Source: Galdieria partita (Eukaryota; Rhodophyta; Bangiophyceae; Galdieriales; Galdieriaceae). From it: a stretch of 64,000 nt of DNA. Under the pieces are notes generated by a model. The model was given only the letters and a program-made list of their open reading frames with translations, was not told the origin of the DNA and ran no database searches. The stretch spans positions 175,064-239,063 of the forward strand of contig BQMJ01000026.1 of assembly GCA_025991245.1 (NCBI GenBank), written 5' to 3'. The position numbers were made by a program, and so were the translations under genes. This document shows positions 1-11,575 of the stretch, piece after piece (within the stretch, counting starts at the first letter, position 1; every line of letters starts with the position of its first letter).

Positions 1-2734
1 GAAGGAAAACAAGATGTGATATTCACAACTGGGAAGGGTACGCACATGTCGATATCAAATGACAGTTTGCACCGTGCTGCCATGATTATGAAGGAAGCAC
101 CTAACGATAAAATATTGACAAACTCCAAATTGCAACCCAAAGTAAGTTGACTGAGCGAAATCCAACTTTTTTTAACTTTTTGTATCCAGCGCAAGCTGAC
201 AAGTTCGGTTTTAAAACGTGCTCGCAAGGCTTTGTACGATAACCAAACGCCAAAGAAAACAATTGACAATGAGCAAAGTTCTTTTGAAAGCGAATCGGGA
301 ATACCTTTGCTTCGTAGTTATCCCGATTCACTTCTTCCAATGAAAAGGACGCCTTCAGGAGTTACGGATTCCATGCTCAAGAGAAGAAGAAATCAAGCTG
401 GCAACTCGCGAGACATCTCTGGAGGCTGCATTCCAAAGTCTGCTTCTCGACCAAGAATCAAAAAACACATCACCTTTTACCATACCTGTTGTAGTCTTAC
501 TGGACAACTCATTTGTGATAATAGCCATGTAAAGAAAGGTTGGTGACATGTTGCTCTAATTTGACATGTATTTTCACGAGGAACGCTTAGTTTCATTGAA
601 AGAACTCCAAAGAAGAAAATTGTCACAATATGGATGTAGAACATGTTCTGATGATCCAGAATTGTCAAGTTGCTTCCAAGATCCTGTCCATTTTCGATTC
701 AAACACAGTCGCATGAATTTGGATAAGAATTTTTCGATATCTCCAGATATAGATTGTCTAAAATCAGATTGCGATTCTACTGTTGGTTTGGAGGAATTTA
801 CTGAGCATTTGAGACTTCTTTTTCCAGATGCTGATGGTAAGTATGGAATTCGCATATTGTATCATGCACAACATATGAATATATCAAGGTCCAGTAATGA
901 AAGTCGGAACGAATTCCTGGATAAGGAACGCATATCGTTTACTAGTATGGAAACTCGCTAGTCTGGAAGTTTTCTTTCATCCCTTTTTGAAGAATAAGTT
1001 GAATGCTCTCAATTTGTGCATTGAATTTTCAAAGCGTTTGGAACGGGAATGGAATCTTGGTCGGCGTTCTATTTTACACAAGTAGGTACTATTTTAATAG
1101 TACTCATCATTGATACTTATGAAGGGTCAAGAATCGTGGAGCGAGATGCTTTGGTTGGTTCGCATCATATCCTATTTATTAGTGATGTATTGGATGAAGA
1201 TTTGATTGAAGTATCCGATGGGTAATTCTATAGAGTGTCTGTTGTTATGATGTACTGATAACTTCCAGATGGTACTGTGTTCGTGCAAAAATAGATTCTC
1301 TCCTTCGTGACGCAATTCTTGAAAAGAAACTTTTCAAGGGCTGTAAAATTTCAGTTTGTAGTGCTAGCTTCTATCATTTTGATGAAGAAAATCCAGAGAA
1401 TACCGTTTTATTGTTTCATTTTAATGGCGTTCGTCGAGCAAGATGGAATTGTAAACTTGGACCCAGAAGGTGGGATGCATGATTATTTAGAATATTCAAC
1501 TATGTTTTAAAAACAGTGATTAGGTATCCTCCTGTCTTACATGGTATGAGTAGTCTTCGTGCAATGGGTGGACAAATCCCTTGTATTGAAGTTGTCATTG
1601 AACGCTCCTTTCCTGTACGATTTGTTGAGAGTGAATTGTTGGATGAAAGTAAGACTCGAAAGGTTTGTCGTTTCATAGCATGATTTTGCTTTTTCATTTC
1701 ATATGCTGAATGGAGTTAGGTATTCCGAAATGAAGAAGACGAAGAAAGGATTGCGATGAGACGAAATGAAGACATTTCCATTCGTTTAGATGAGATTTTT
1801 AAGAAAGAAGAGAACTCATCGGTACAAATGATCAATCCACTTGTTGTTGAGTCGGAAAGAGATGTTTCTCGTATGACTGAAATATTAGTGGTTGACAGAA
1901 GAGGCAAGAGAAGAGCTTATGTTACCTTTTGGCGTCCAACAGACAACGCACTTGAAATGTTACGAAACGAAGGTTATGTAATTCGTCTTTACGGTGTTAT
2001 TCCCTCAAAGCGTTTGGTTGAAACTGAAATGCTGCACTTGGCAGTACCTAGCAAAATGCCTATTCAAGTTTGTTCAACGGAGCCTTTAGGTACATTTTGG
2101 ATTCCTCGTTACTCGTTATCAATTTCTGCAATTGCTTCGTTATCTTCTGGTGAGGAGTTTGATTGCTGCTTTGTTATGTTGTTGATGGGAGAACTCCAGT
2201 ATGGTCGTACGAGGTAGTAATATGTTTTGGTATCTCACAAATATCTAAAAGTGACATCAATTGGATAGGTTTATCTATTTAATGCAAACAGTAGATGGCC
2301 CAGTCACTGCAGTCAAACTGTTTAATGAACAAGCTGAAAATGTCCCCAGCGTCATCAAAAGAGCAACCAGATCATCCAAGAAAATAGCACTAGTTGCTGT
2401 GAAAAACCTCAAGTTCATATGTTGTGATCAGCGCTGTGGTATTTATTTCTGTCATCATACGAGTCGTTGCGTTTGGTTATCGGAACACGAAGCAAAGGTG
2501 AGTTTTGGAAATAGGGTGATTGAAGTGTTAGACATCATTCCTATCTTTTAGAAATATATTCATTTCTCTGATCCAATGACGGCCCTACAAAGACTTGTAA
2601 AGGAAAGTTATCCCGACTTGATGACTTGGCGTCAACGGTTGTCGGATTTTGTAAATGGTGAACTCAGAAGCTTATATCCGTTACGTGGCACAAAGACTGC
2701 TCTTGTATGGGAAATGCTCAACGGTACATCTTGA
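1..2734 (+). CDS. BRCA2: BRCA2-like recombination mediator, 5'-truncated by window edge
   Basis: Homologous-recombination mediator that loads RAD51 onto RPA-coated single-stranded DNA in the nucleus. The window opens inside a BRC-type RAD51-binding repeat (FTTGKGTHMSISNDSLHRA, residues 8-26 of the fragment). Downstream come a BRCA2 helical-domain segment (VWKLASLEVFF) and OB1 (VSDGWYCVRAKID, then RRARWNCKLGPR). Next are the OB1/OB2 linker (VFRNEEDEERIAMRR), OB2 (VTFWRPTDNALEML) and an OB3-like end. Ten exons give 752 residues in consistent phase: 1-141, 190-528, 581-836, 895-1081, 1132-1221, 1269-1469, 1524-1662, 1720-2213, 2269-2497, 2552-2734. All introns are GT-AG and 47-58 nt. The acceptor of the third intron could also be 888, two codons earlier. 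The N-terminus and any further BRC repeats lie outside the window. The stop at 2732-2734 assumes no further 3' intron. The family call is strong; exact splice sites are inferred. Confidence 0.88.
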
Positions 2735-3115
2735 TTGTGGTTCCAAAGTGGTCATTATAGTGGTCCATGTGGATATTGGATACTCTAAACTGTAAGGTGT
2801 GCTTTTGGGAAATGGATAGCGATCATAAAGAATCCTTCCTGGCACCTCTGAGTTGGAAATAAAGATGGACTTGTGTGTTAACGACATTTCCTATCAAGAA
2901 TTCATATGGGACATGCTATACTATTGAAAGGGAGATTTTCCATGCAGTTCATTTCCACAAGGTTGGATGACGTCAATTTCCGCACCCTCTTGAAAGATGA
3001 CGTGGTTGGTCTTCATGATGTACAGAAGAGAGCCGATGCGATCATTTTGAATTTCAAGCGGGTTTTGATCCTTTAGGAGATGGCTCTATACGGAGAAAGG
3101 CTGTGAGGGAAAAGT
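2735..3115. other. Spacer between BRCA2-like and CM1 genes; short unassigned ORF
   Basis: Spacer of 381 bp between the BRCA2-like stop and the next gene. It holds a 56-codon ORF at 2906-3076 on the + strand, read as starting MGHAILLKGRF and ending NFKRVLIL. Its composition looks coding, but I recognise no family. It could be an uncalled last exon of the BRCA2-like gene, a 5' exon of the downstream gene, or chance. No other structure seen. Confidence 0.3.
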
Positions 3116-6100
3116 ATGTCCGAAAGAGTTTCCTTCTCCGCACTTCGAGATACTCTAAACAACTCAGAGTATGAGGAACAACCTGTTGTATCAAACTCTG
3201 CAGACGCTACCTTGAGAAGACAAGAAAAGGAAATACAAAGATTGAAAAAGGCCAACTTTAACTTGAAGCTTCAAGTCTTCCACTTGGAAGAAAAATTGGG
3301 ACTACTACCAAACGACTTTGAAGGTGACACAACAAATAAGTCAACCCTTAGTATCGAAGACTCAGGCTTACAAAGCCCCAAAGCCAACCTTCTCCAAGTA
3401 CTCGAAGAAAAGGAACGGGAGGTGGCTCAACGTGACGAACTACTCAGAAAGGCTAGAAAAGTGATCTTTTCGTTGCAAGAGAAAATCAAAGAATTGTATG
3501 AAAGAAAACAGGCGCTGCATAATGCCCCCGTAGTCAAGGAACTCAATGCAGCTGGAGGAGACTTGAACAATAGTGATCACAAATATGAAAACACATGGCC
3601 GAGTTCTTTGTCAGAAACTTTTCAGGTCTTCCGCAAACGATGGAATTATCTTGCCGAAAATTTCCCAACCGAAATGTCTCCAATACCGAAAGAAGCTGTA
3701 GTTGCTCATGATTGGACTGCTTTGGAAAACATATTTCATCACGTCATAGAAACATTGCCATTATTCCAGAGCTTGGCAAAAAGTTTGGAAAATGGCGAAT
3801 GTCAATTGCCTAAATCCTCATATGAGATTCCAAAATCTCCAAAATTCAATCACGAATATGAATTGAATGGCAGAAAATCGACTAGTGCGATGAAATCAGG
3901 AGCTGACAGCAATCCATCCTCTCCTCTTAAGATGGGTACAAAAGGTGCACATGGTGCTCGGAGATCTCCGGGAGGACCGCAAAGTAACCAAAACACTCCA
4001 ACTCGGCAGAGTTTAGATGGGGAGCCTGGCCAAGTCCGCATGCTTCAAGATGTATTGTTTTGTTTCTCAGAAATACCTGAACTGAGATTGCCCCAATTAT
4101 CTCCTCGATCGAAAATTCAAAGCGACGAAATGATTAGATATCTCAAGATGGTGTTTGAACAGACATGCAAACTCCAGGAAAAGGTAATGAAATATCAAGA
4201 AGAAATTCGATATAAAGAAGCTGAAGTAAAAGATGCCTTGGTAGCAAAGAGGCAAGTTGAAGAATCATTACAAACTCTTCAGGATGAAAGAGAACAGCTT
4301 TTACAACAAGCAGGAAGCGTTGAAACACAATTAGATGAAACAATATATTATTACCGAAATGAAAATGAAAAACTCTCCGATGAGTTACAAAAGGCCAAAG
4401 AAGAACTTTTAGAAGCACAAGCTTACCATAAAGATGAACTCGATCGGCATGCACAAGAGTTTGAGGAACGGCAAGAGTATTACGAAGCTGAAATTACTCG
4501 TCTTTCTGACGAGCTGGAAGAGTTAAAGAGTCAACTAGAAGAGTCTCAAAGACATTATCAAGATATTTTTGATAGACAAACGAATGAATTCAATGAAATG
4601 CAAGAAAATTACGAGAAGCAAATCGTTGGACTTTCCGAAGAACGGGATAGACGTACACAGGAATTGGAAGAAAAACAAGCTGTATTCGAAGCAGAGGTCA
4701 GTCGGCTTACGGAGGAGTTGGAACAAGTAAGTAACCAACTCGATGAGACAGAACGTCAATATCAAGCTGAAAATGAAGAACTTGCTGAAGAACTTGATCG
4801 AAGAACAAAAGAATTGCAAGAAATACAAGATGATAAGGAAGCAGAAACTGCCAGACTCTCTCAAGAACTAGAGCAGATAAAATTCCAGCTTGAAGAGCTT
4901 AAGAATACATATCAGAATGAAAGCACTCAAAAGCTTGAAGAGTTTGAGAAACAGAGAAAGGAATGGAAACAAAGAAAGGAAGAATATGAGATGACTTGTG
5001 CACGACTTTCTGAAGAACTAAAGCGTGTGACGAACGAAAAGGATAGTATGGATAGTCGTCTTCGGGAAGAAAATTCACTATTGCATAATGAGTTACATAG
5101 AAAAACGAGCGAGATGGAAGAAATGCGACATAAACATGAGAATGAAGTTAACCAAATTTCAGAAGAGCTTAAGGAAACAAAGCAACAGCTTGAAGAAAGC
5201 GTTAGACACTATCAGGTAGAAAATGGACGTATCTTTGACGAATTGCAGCAAGTCAGTAAGAGACTGGAAGAAGAATTGTCTAAAGCTGAACATTATGCAG
5301 CTCTCTCACAAGTGCTAGAAGAATATGAAGAGTGGATGAAAGTTTTGGAGGCTGACAATGAACATCACTACCAACGAGGTAAACCCGTAAACTGTGTTCT
5401 ACGACAAACTCTCCTTTCCGAAATAGAAGAACAAAATAGAAGACTTGGTCAATATGAGTCACAATTAGAGCAACTAAAAGAAGACTACGAGCGTTTGGTA
5501 AAGGAAAGGACATCACTGAGCTCATCGAATCAAGAAAATGAGGAAGAGAATAGGATATATCGTGAACAAATTGAATTGATTCAAAAGGAAAAGGAGCAGT
5601 TAGAAATGAATCAGGAAGAACTTCAATTCCAGAATGCCTCCTTAAAACAGCAAGCACAGCTAATTGCTCAGGAGCTGGAAAAATGTCGGAATGAGCTGCA
5701 CACAAATAGGGAAGAAGTCAAGAAATTCACATTGAAAATAAGCGAAGACGAGATATTAGCAGAGAATTTGCGCAAGCACAACGAAACTATCGAGCGTCAA
5801 CTGAAATCTATCACAGAGGAACGAGATAATCTGAAGCAATCTATTGCTATCGATAAAGAACAAATCGAATCGCTGAATTTAGAACTATCGAATATTCGCG
5901 CAACCTTGGCTGCTCTGGAACAATCGTATCGAAGCAAGGAAAATGAGTTGGAAACCGCTGTGCAAGATAAAGAGCAACTGTCGAAACAAGTCGAAATGGT
6001 TAGAGACCAACTACAAACTGCTATTAAGAATTATGAGAATCAAAACAGCAGCTTGACTGAAATGGAATACAAGTTATCAGAAAAGGAGGCTTCCATGGAG

Positions 6101-7795
6101 AAAATGCAAACGGAACTAGCACAGAAAGCAACACAGATAACTATGCTTAGTAAAGAGTTGGAAGAAAGCAGCTCAGAACACGAGATACTTCAACAAAAGA
6201 TTGCCCAGCTTGAGTCAAGACATTCTGAATTGAGCAATCAGCTTGAAATTGCCTTGAAGGCAAAATCAGTGCCTTCTGAAGACTTGTCAACGCGAACATC
6301 AGCGAATGAAAAATCACTTAGTGTTCAAATGTCTGAACAAACCAAGCGTTCGGTTCTCTCTAACGAGAATTGTGCAAGTAGTCGACTAGGAACAAACTTC
6401 GAACATAAGTCTATTGCTACAACCGAGAAAGCAGTTTCTTCTCAGGAACCACAGGTTGTTCAAGCCGCGCGTATAGAAGAAGAAGAGCCTATAGTTGTCT
6501 CGTCGAGCGACAACCAACCATCTGAACCTGATCTTCCAGAGGATTCCTATGTTTCTCGAGATAAAACTGAGCTAGAGCAGCTATTAAGGCAACGAGACTA
6601 TGAAAATCTTGTCCTACAACAAGAGACCGAGTCATACTATGAAGAGTGGAAAAAGATGGAGAAAGAAAGTGAAGTGCTTCGTTCCATGTTAAGTACTTTG
6701 GAAGACGAACAGATGGAAATCAGGAAATGTGTATTGGAGTTCCGGGATACCATCGAAGAAATGTTTGATGCAGATTCTCCAGAATTTTCTTCTCTCAAGC
6801 AGAGTCTTGAACAATTCTTTAATCAGTTGTTACAGAAGTTTCTGTTGGACACTTCATACTCTGCTACAGAATACAAAGACTCGGCAGAACATGCTAGTGT
6901 TCGTAACACCGTTCCTCGACAATTCATTGACAAGACAGTTCATTTCAATTCCTTTGAAAATGGTTGGAATAGTACCAATGACCTGGATGAAAACTGCCAG
7001 CAGCTTTTCTCTCTATTTTCGTATGAACTGCAAAATCTACAAACCGCAATGCAACAACTTTCTGAAAGTATTCCTTTACCTGTATTTGGTGAAGACGACT
7101 CTGTTCAGTGTAGTAATCCATTTCCTGATATAATAGTTTCAGGTCACACGGTTGAATTAGAAGATTTGAGCTTGTATATCCGACAAATTATTCAGTTATT
7201 GTCTGGTTTCAGGAAAACTACTATCGCTGCTAAGCAGGCACTGTTATCTGAAATGTCTCCTCAAAACATTTCTGTATATGAGGTTTCACAGCCTGCATTT
7301 GGAAATCCAACCGATGCTAACTCAGATTTGGGATGTCAATTTTCACACAACTCTTTACCGCAAGGTAGCTATGCTTTGAAGCGCTTGGATGGAAACGAAA
7401 GGGAACTGATTTCGCAAGTTGCCACTGAGGCACTTGCTACGAAGAAGCATTTGATGGAAAGTATGGAGAGCTTTGGCATGAGAGTTGAACATGTTCTTTC
7501 ATCTGTAGCGAAGCGATTATCTTTCATTTCAAACGAACAAAAGAATCTTACGAGATATTTGAAATATCGGAATGCTTTACCAAAACTATCAAGTCCTTTG
7601 AAGCCAAATGCTTCTGGAGAGCTATTGGACATTCATCGAGGTGCATCAGTGCACAAGTCTGAACAGCATACTTGGGAAGACGTTGCACTGAAACAGATTG
7701 AAGAAACTCAGCGGCTAATTCATTCCGCAAATCAAAGATTGGCTCGGGAGAAAGCTCGGCTTATTCAATCAGTTTTTGGACATGTTCCTGAATGA
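3116..7795 (+). CDS. CM1-motif (centrosomin/CDK5RAP2-type) coiled-coil protein, 1559 aa
   Basis: Predicted microtubule-organising scaffold. Residues 32-65 hold a CM1-type motif (core KKANFNLKLQVFHLEEKL, 44-61). In Cnn, CDK5RAP2, Mto1, Pcp1 and Spc110 this motif recruits and activates the gamma-tubulin ring complex. After it come a globular or linker part (about 170-300) with several SP/TP sites (SSPLK, RRSPGG, NTPTR) and a long coiled coil (about 350-1100) with imperfect internal repetition of blocks like RLSDELEELKSQLEES. A Ser-rich linker near 1060-1150 and a second helical region to the C-terminus follow. It is a single uninterrupted exon of 4.7 kb, unlike its intron-rich neighbours. The ATG at 3116 places CM1 near the N-terminus, as is usual. 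Function rests on one short motif; coiled-coil similarity alone would be uninformative. Confidence 0.72.
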   Translation: MSERVSFSALRDTLNNSEYEEQPVVSNSADATLRRQEKEIQRLKKANFNLKLQVFHLEEKLGLLPNDFEGDTTNKSTLSIEDSGLQSPKANLLQVLEEKEREVAQRDELLRKARKVIFSLQEKIKELYERKQALHNAPVVKELNAAGGDLNNSDHKYENTWPSSLSETFQVFRKRWNYLAENFPTEMSPIPKEAVVAHDWTALENIFHHVIETLPLFQSLAKSLENGECQLPKSSYEIPKSPKFNHEYELNGRKSTSAMKSGADSNPSSPLKMGTKGAHGARRSPGGPQSNQNTPTRQSLDGEPGQVRMLQDVLFCFSEIPELRLPQLSPRSKIQSDEMIRYLKMVFEQTCKLQEKVMKYQEEIRYKEAEVKDALVAKRQVEESLQTLQDEREQLLQQAGSVETQLDETIYYYRNENEKLSDELQKAKEELLEAQAYHKDELDRHAQEFEERQEYYEAEITRLSDELEELKSQLEESQRHYQDIFDRQTNEFNEMQENYEKQIVGLSEERDRRTQELEEKQAVFEAEVSRLTEELEQVSNQLDETERQYQAENEELAEELDRRTKELQEIQDDKEAETARLSQELEQIKFQLEELKNTYQNESTQKLEEFEKQRKEWKQRKEEYEMTCARLSEELKRVTNEKDSMDSRLREENSLLHNELHRKTSEMEEMRHKHENEVNQISEELKETKQQLEESVRHYQVENGRIFDELQQVSKRLEEELSKAEHYAALSQVLEEYEEWMKVLEADNEHHYQRGKPVNCVLRQTLLSEIEEQNRRLGQYESQLEQLKEDYERLVKERTSLSSSNQENEEENRIYREQIELIQKEKEQLEMNQEELQFQNASLKQQAQLIAQELEKCRNELHTNREEVKKFTLKISEDEILAENLRKHNETIERQLKSITEERDNLKQSIAIDKEQIESLNLELSNIRATLAALEQSYRSKENELETAVQDKEQLSKQVEMVRDQLQTAIKNYENQNSSLTEMEYKLSEKEASMEKMQTELAQKATQITMLSKELEESSSEHEILQQKIAQLESRHSELSNQLEIALKAKSVPSEDLSTRTSANEKSLSVQMSEQTKRSVLSNENCASSRLGTNFEHKSIATTEKAVSSQEPQVVQAARIEEEEPIVVSSSDNQPSEPDLPEDSYVSRDKTELEQLLRQRDYENLVLQQETESYYEEWKKMEKESEVLRSMLSTLEDEQMEIRKCVLEFRDTIEEMFDADSPEFSSLKQSLEQFFNQLLQKFLLDTSYSATEYKDSAEHASVRNTVPRQFIDKTVHFNSFENGWNSTNDLDENCQQLFSLFSYELQNLQTAMQQLSESIPLPVFGEDDSVQCSNPFPDIIVSGHTVELEDLSLYIRQIIQLLSGFRKTTIAAKQALLSEMSPQNISVYEVSQPAFGNPTDANSDLGCQFSHNSLPQGSYALKRLDGNERELISQVATEALATKKHLMESMESFGMRVEHVLSSVAKRLSFISNEQKNLTRYLKYRNALPKLSSPLKPNASGELLDIHRGASVHKSEQHTWEDVALKQIEETQRLIHSANQRLAREKARLIQSVFGHVPE

Positions 7796-8163
7796 ACGTT
7801 TCTAAATATTGATAGCCTGACTGTCTTATGTTTTACTCGAGAACAGTAAATAACCAATGAAATATACTTTAGGTCTCTATTTGCAGTAATAAATACATTT
7901 TACATTGTACCTTGCAGAACATTTTCTTGTGTACGTAAGAAGCCATCGTGAAATATTGTAACATTTTGTAGTGGATTTCGAAAGAAGTCAATATGTTTCA
8001 TGTTTCCACTTAGTAAACGGTAGAATCTTTGTACGAAACTTATGGGTTTCTAAAGAGACTAGGACCATGTTGCTTACACCAGTTTTCTCATAGAATCATA
8101 AAAGTACAGCGAGAGATATTTACTCAAGAAATCTCCCACGCTTCGATACAGAGCCATGTTTCT
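7796..8163. other. Convergent 3' intergenic spacer
   Basis: Spacer of 368 bp between two convergent genes (CM1 protein and cystathionine beta-synthase). AT-rich; presumably both 3' UTRs and polyadenylation regions. No ORF, RNA gene or repeat seen. Confidence 0.5.
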
Positions 8164-10259
<2,096 letters not shown>

Positions 10260-10288
10260 TCTTTTTTTTCTTGAGTGGTGGTGTTGTT
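10260..10288. promoter_or_regulatory. 29-bp divergent start-to-start region
   Basis: Inferred ATG codons of the CBS gene (minus, 10259) and the fibrillin gene (plus, 10289) lie only 29 bp apart. The intervening DNA is a T/C-rich tract on the plus strand followed by GT-rich sequence. Any core promoters must overlap each other's transcribed regions, or the 5' UTRs must be almost absent. Start codons are inferred, so the distance could be larger. Confidence 0.4.
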
Positions 10289-11322
10289 ATGTTGTTGATG
10301 CGCTCAGAACAATCTTTACTGTTTCTTTCTCAAGCTAGAGTCGACTTTAGCTACTTAAGTTCTTGCAAATCCTTTTATTGCAAGACATGTACCAGTTCCA
10401 GCTGGCGTTTGCGTTTCAAAACGTTGCATTCTTCCTTTTCTAAAAACGTTATAGTCAAAAGAACCGTTCCTGTCTTTTTGTGTCAAGGCTCCATTTCGAA
10501 TGGCGATAGTTTTACTTCACCTAGTAATGAATTTTCAAACAGTCATCAGGGCAGTGGTAGTTTTGGAGAGAATTCAAAGTCTGGTGGGTACAGTGCAAGT
10601 AGCAGTGGCGCTGACAGCCAATCCAATTCCCAACAGGACCCTACAGAGGAAGCACCGTTCGGTATAGGCGAGGCGGCGAGGAGATATAATCGTAAGATAC
10701 GACTATATCAGTTATGTGCAAGTACGGATAGGGGACAAATGAGTAGACCAGAGCAGCGCTCTGAAGTAGAAGATTTGGCTGCAGAGTTGGAGTCACTCAA
10801 TCCTAACCCCAATCCTCTGGATGGAACCAAATTAGATGGTTCTTGGGAGCTTATATATAGTTCTGTTCCTTTTTACAAAACAAGTCCTCTTTTGTTGGCT
10901 TCAGCTACGCCGTTCTTAAGAATTGGTCAATGGAGACAAAATATTTCCCTCTCCTATGGAGAGTTGATGAATGAAGTGGACCTCGAGGCTTTTCCAGGAT
11001 TGATGGGTACAATTGTACAACAAACTCGAGTCACTCCTGTAGGTGGAGAGAGGCTAGAAATAGTAATTGATAAAACGAGTCTGAAAGGACGTTCTATTGC
11101 GGATCGACTGGATTTGGGTGGTATTCAACTGGATATACCATTTGGAGAAATCTTACGACGAGTGCAAGGCTCTTCCTCTGAAATTTTTCTCGATACCTAT
11201 TATGTAAGTATATTTTATTCTTGATTGAAAGTAGTCTGATAGACTTTGACAAGGTGGACGATGAGTTACGTATTAGCCGCACTCGAGGAGGACGTTTATT
11301 GATTTTTAGTAGAGTCAGATGA
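10289..11322 (+). CDS. Plastid-lipid-associated protein (PAP/fibrillin family)
   Basis: Lipid-binding plastoglobule/thylakoid-type protein with a lipocalin-like fold. Family signatures are LDGTKLDGSWELIYSS near residue 180, then ASATPFLRIGQ, and the C-terminal pair IFLDTYY plus VDDELRISRTRGGRLLIFSR, the usual last strand. The first ~70 residues are Ser/Phe-rich and basic, and fit a plastid-targeting leader; a Ser/Gly-rich linker follows. Two exons, 10289-11203 and 11254-11322 (327 aa), with a 50-nt GT-AG intron. The reading frame stays open back to 9980 on the plus strand. The ATG at 10289 is chosen because the earlier stretch is antisense to CBS exons and lacks an in-frame ATG that fits; 10298 is an alternative. 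Confidence 0.85.
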
Positions 11323-11575
11323 TTTGTTTTTATGTTTGTTACGGAGGCGTTCTTTTTGGTTTGTTGGGTTTGTAGAAATAAAGCAAGTGGGGAAGTTGTG
11401 TTGGTGTTTTTAGAGAAGATGTTTTGCTGTTGAACAACGCAGCAAAGTTGAGCACTTGGACTACTTAGCTATTGAAGAATATTCTTACTTTCTTCTCAGC
11501 CATTGTGTAGACTTGGACACTCCATTTTCGATAGTTGCAACGATTCCCTTTGACCGATTGTTTGGGTGGTCATCG

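Noticed and set aside
4143-4864. Long open frames antisense to the CM1 protein
   Set aside because: They are shadows of the coiled-coil codon bias (GAA/CAA) on the other strand, and carry no protein features.
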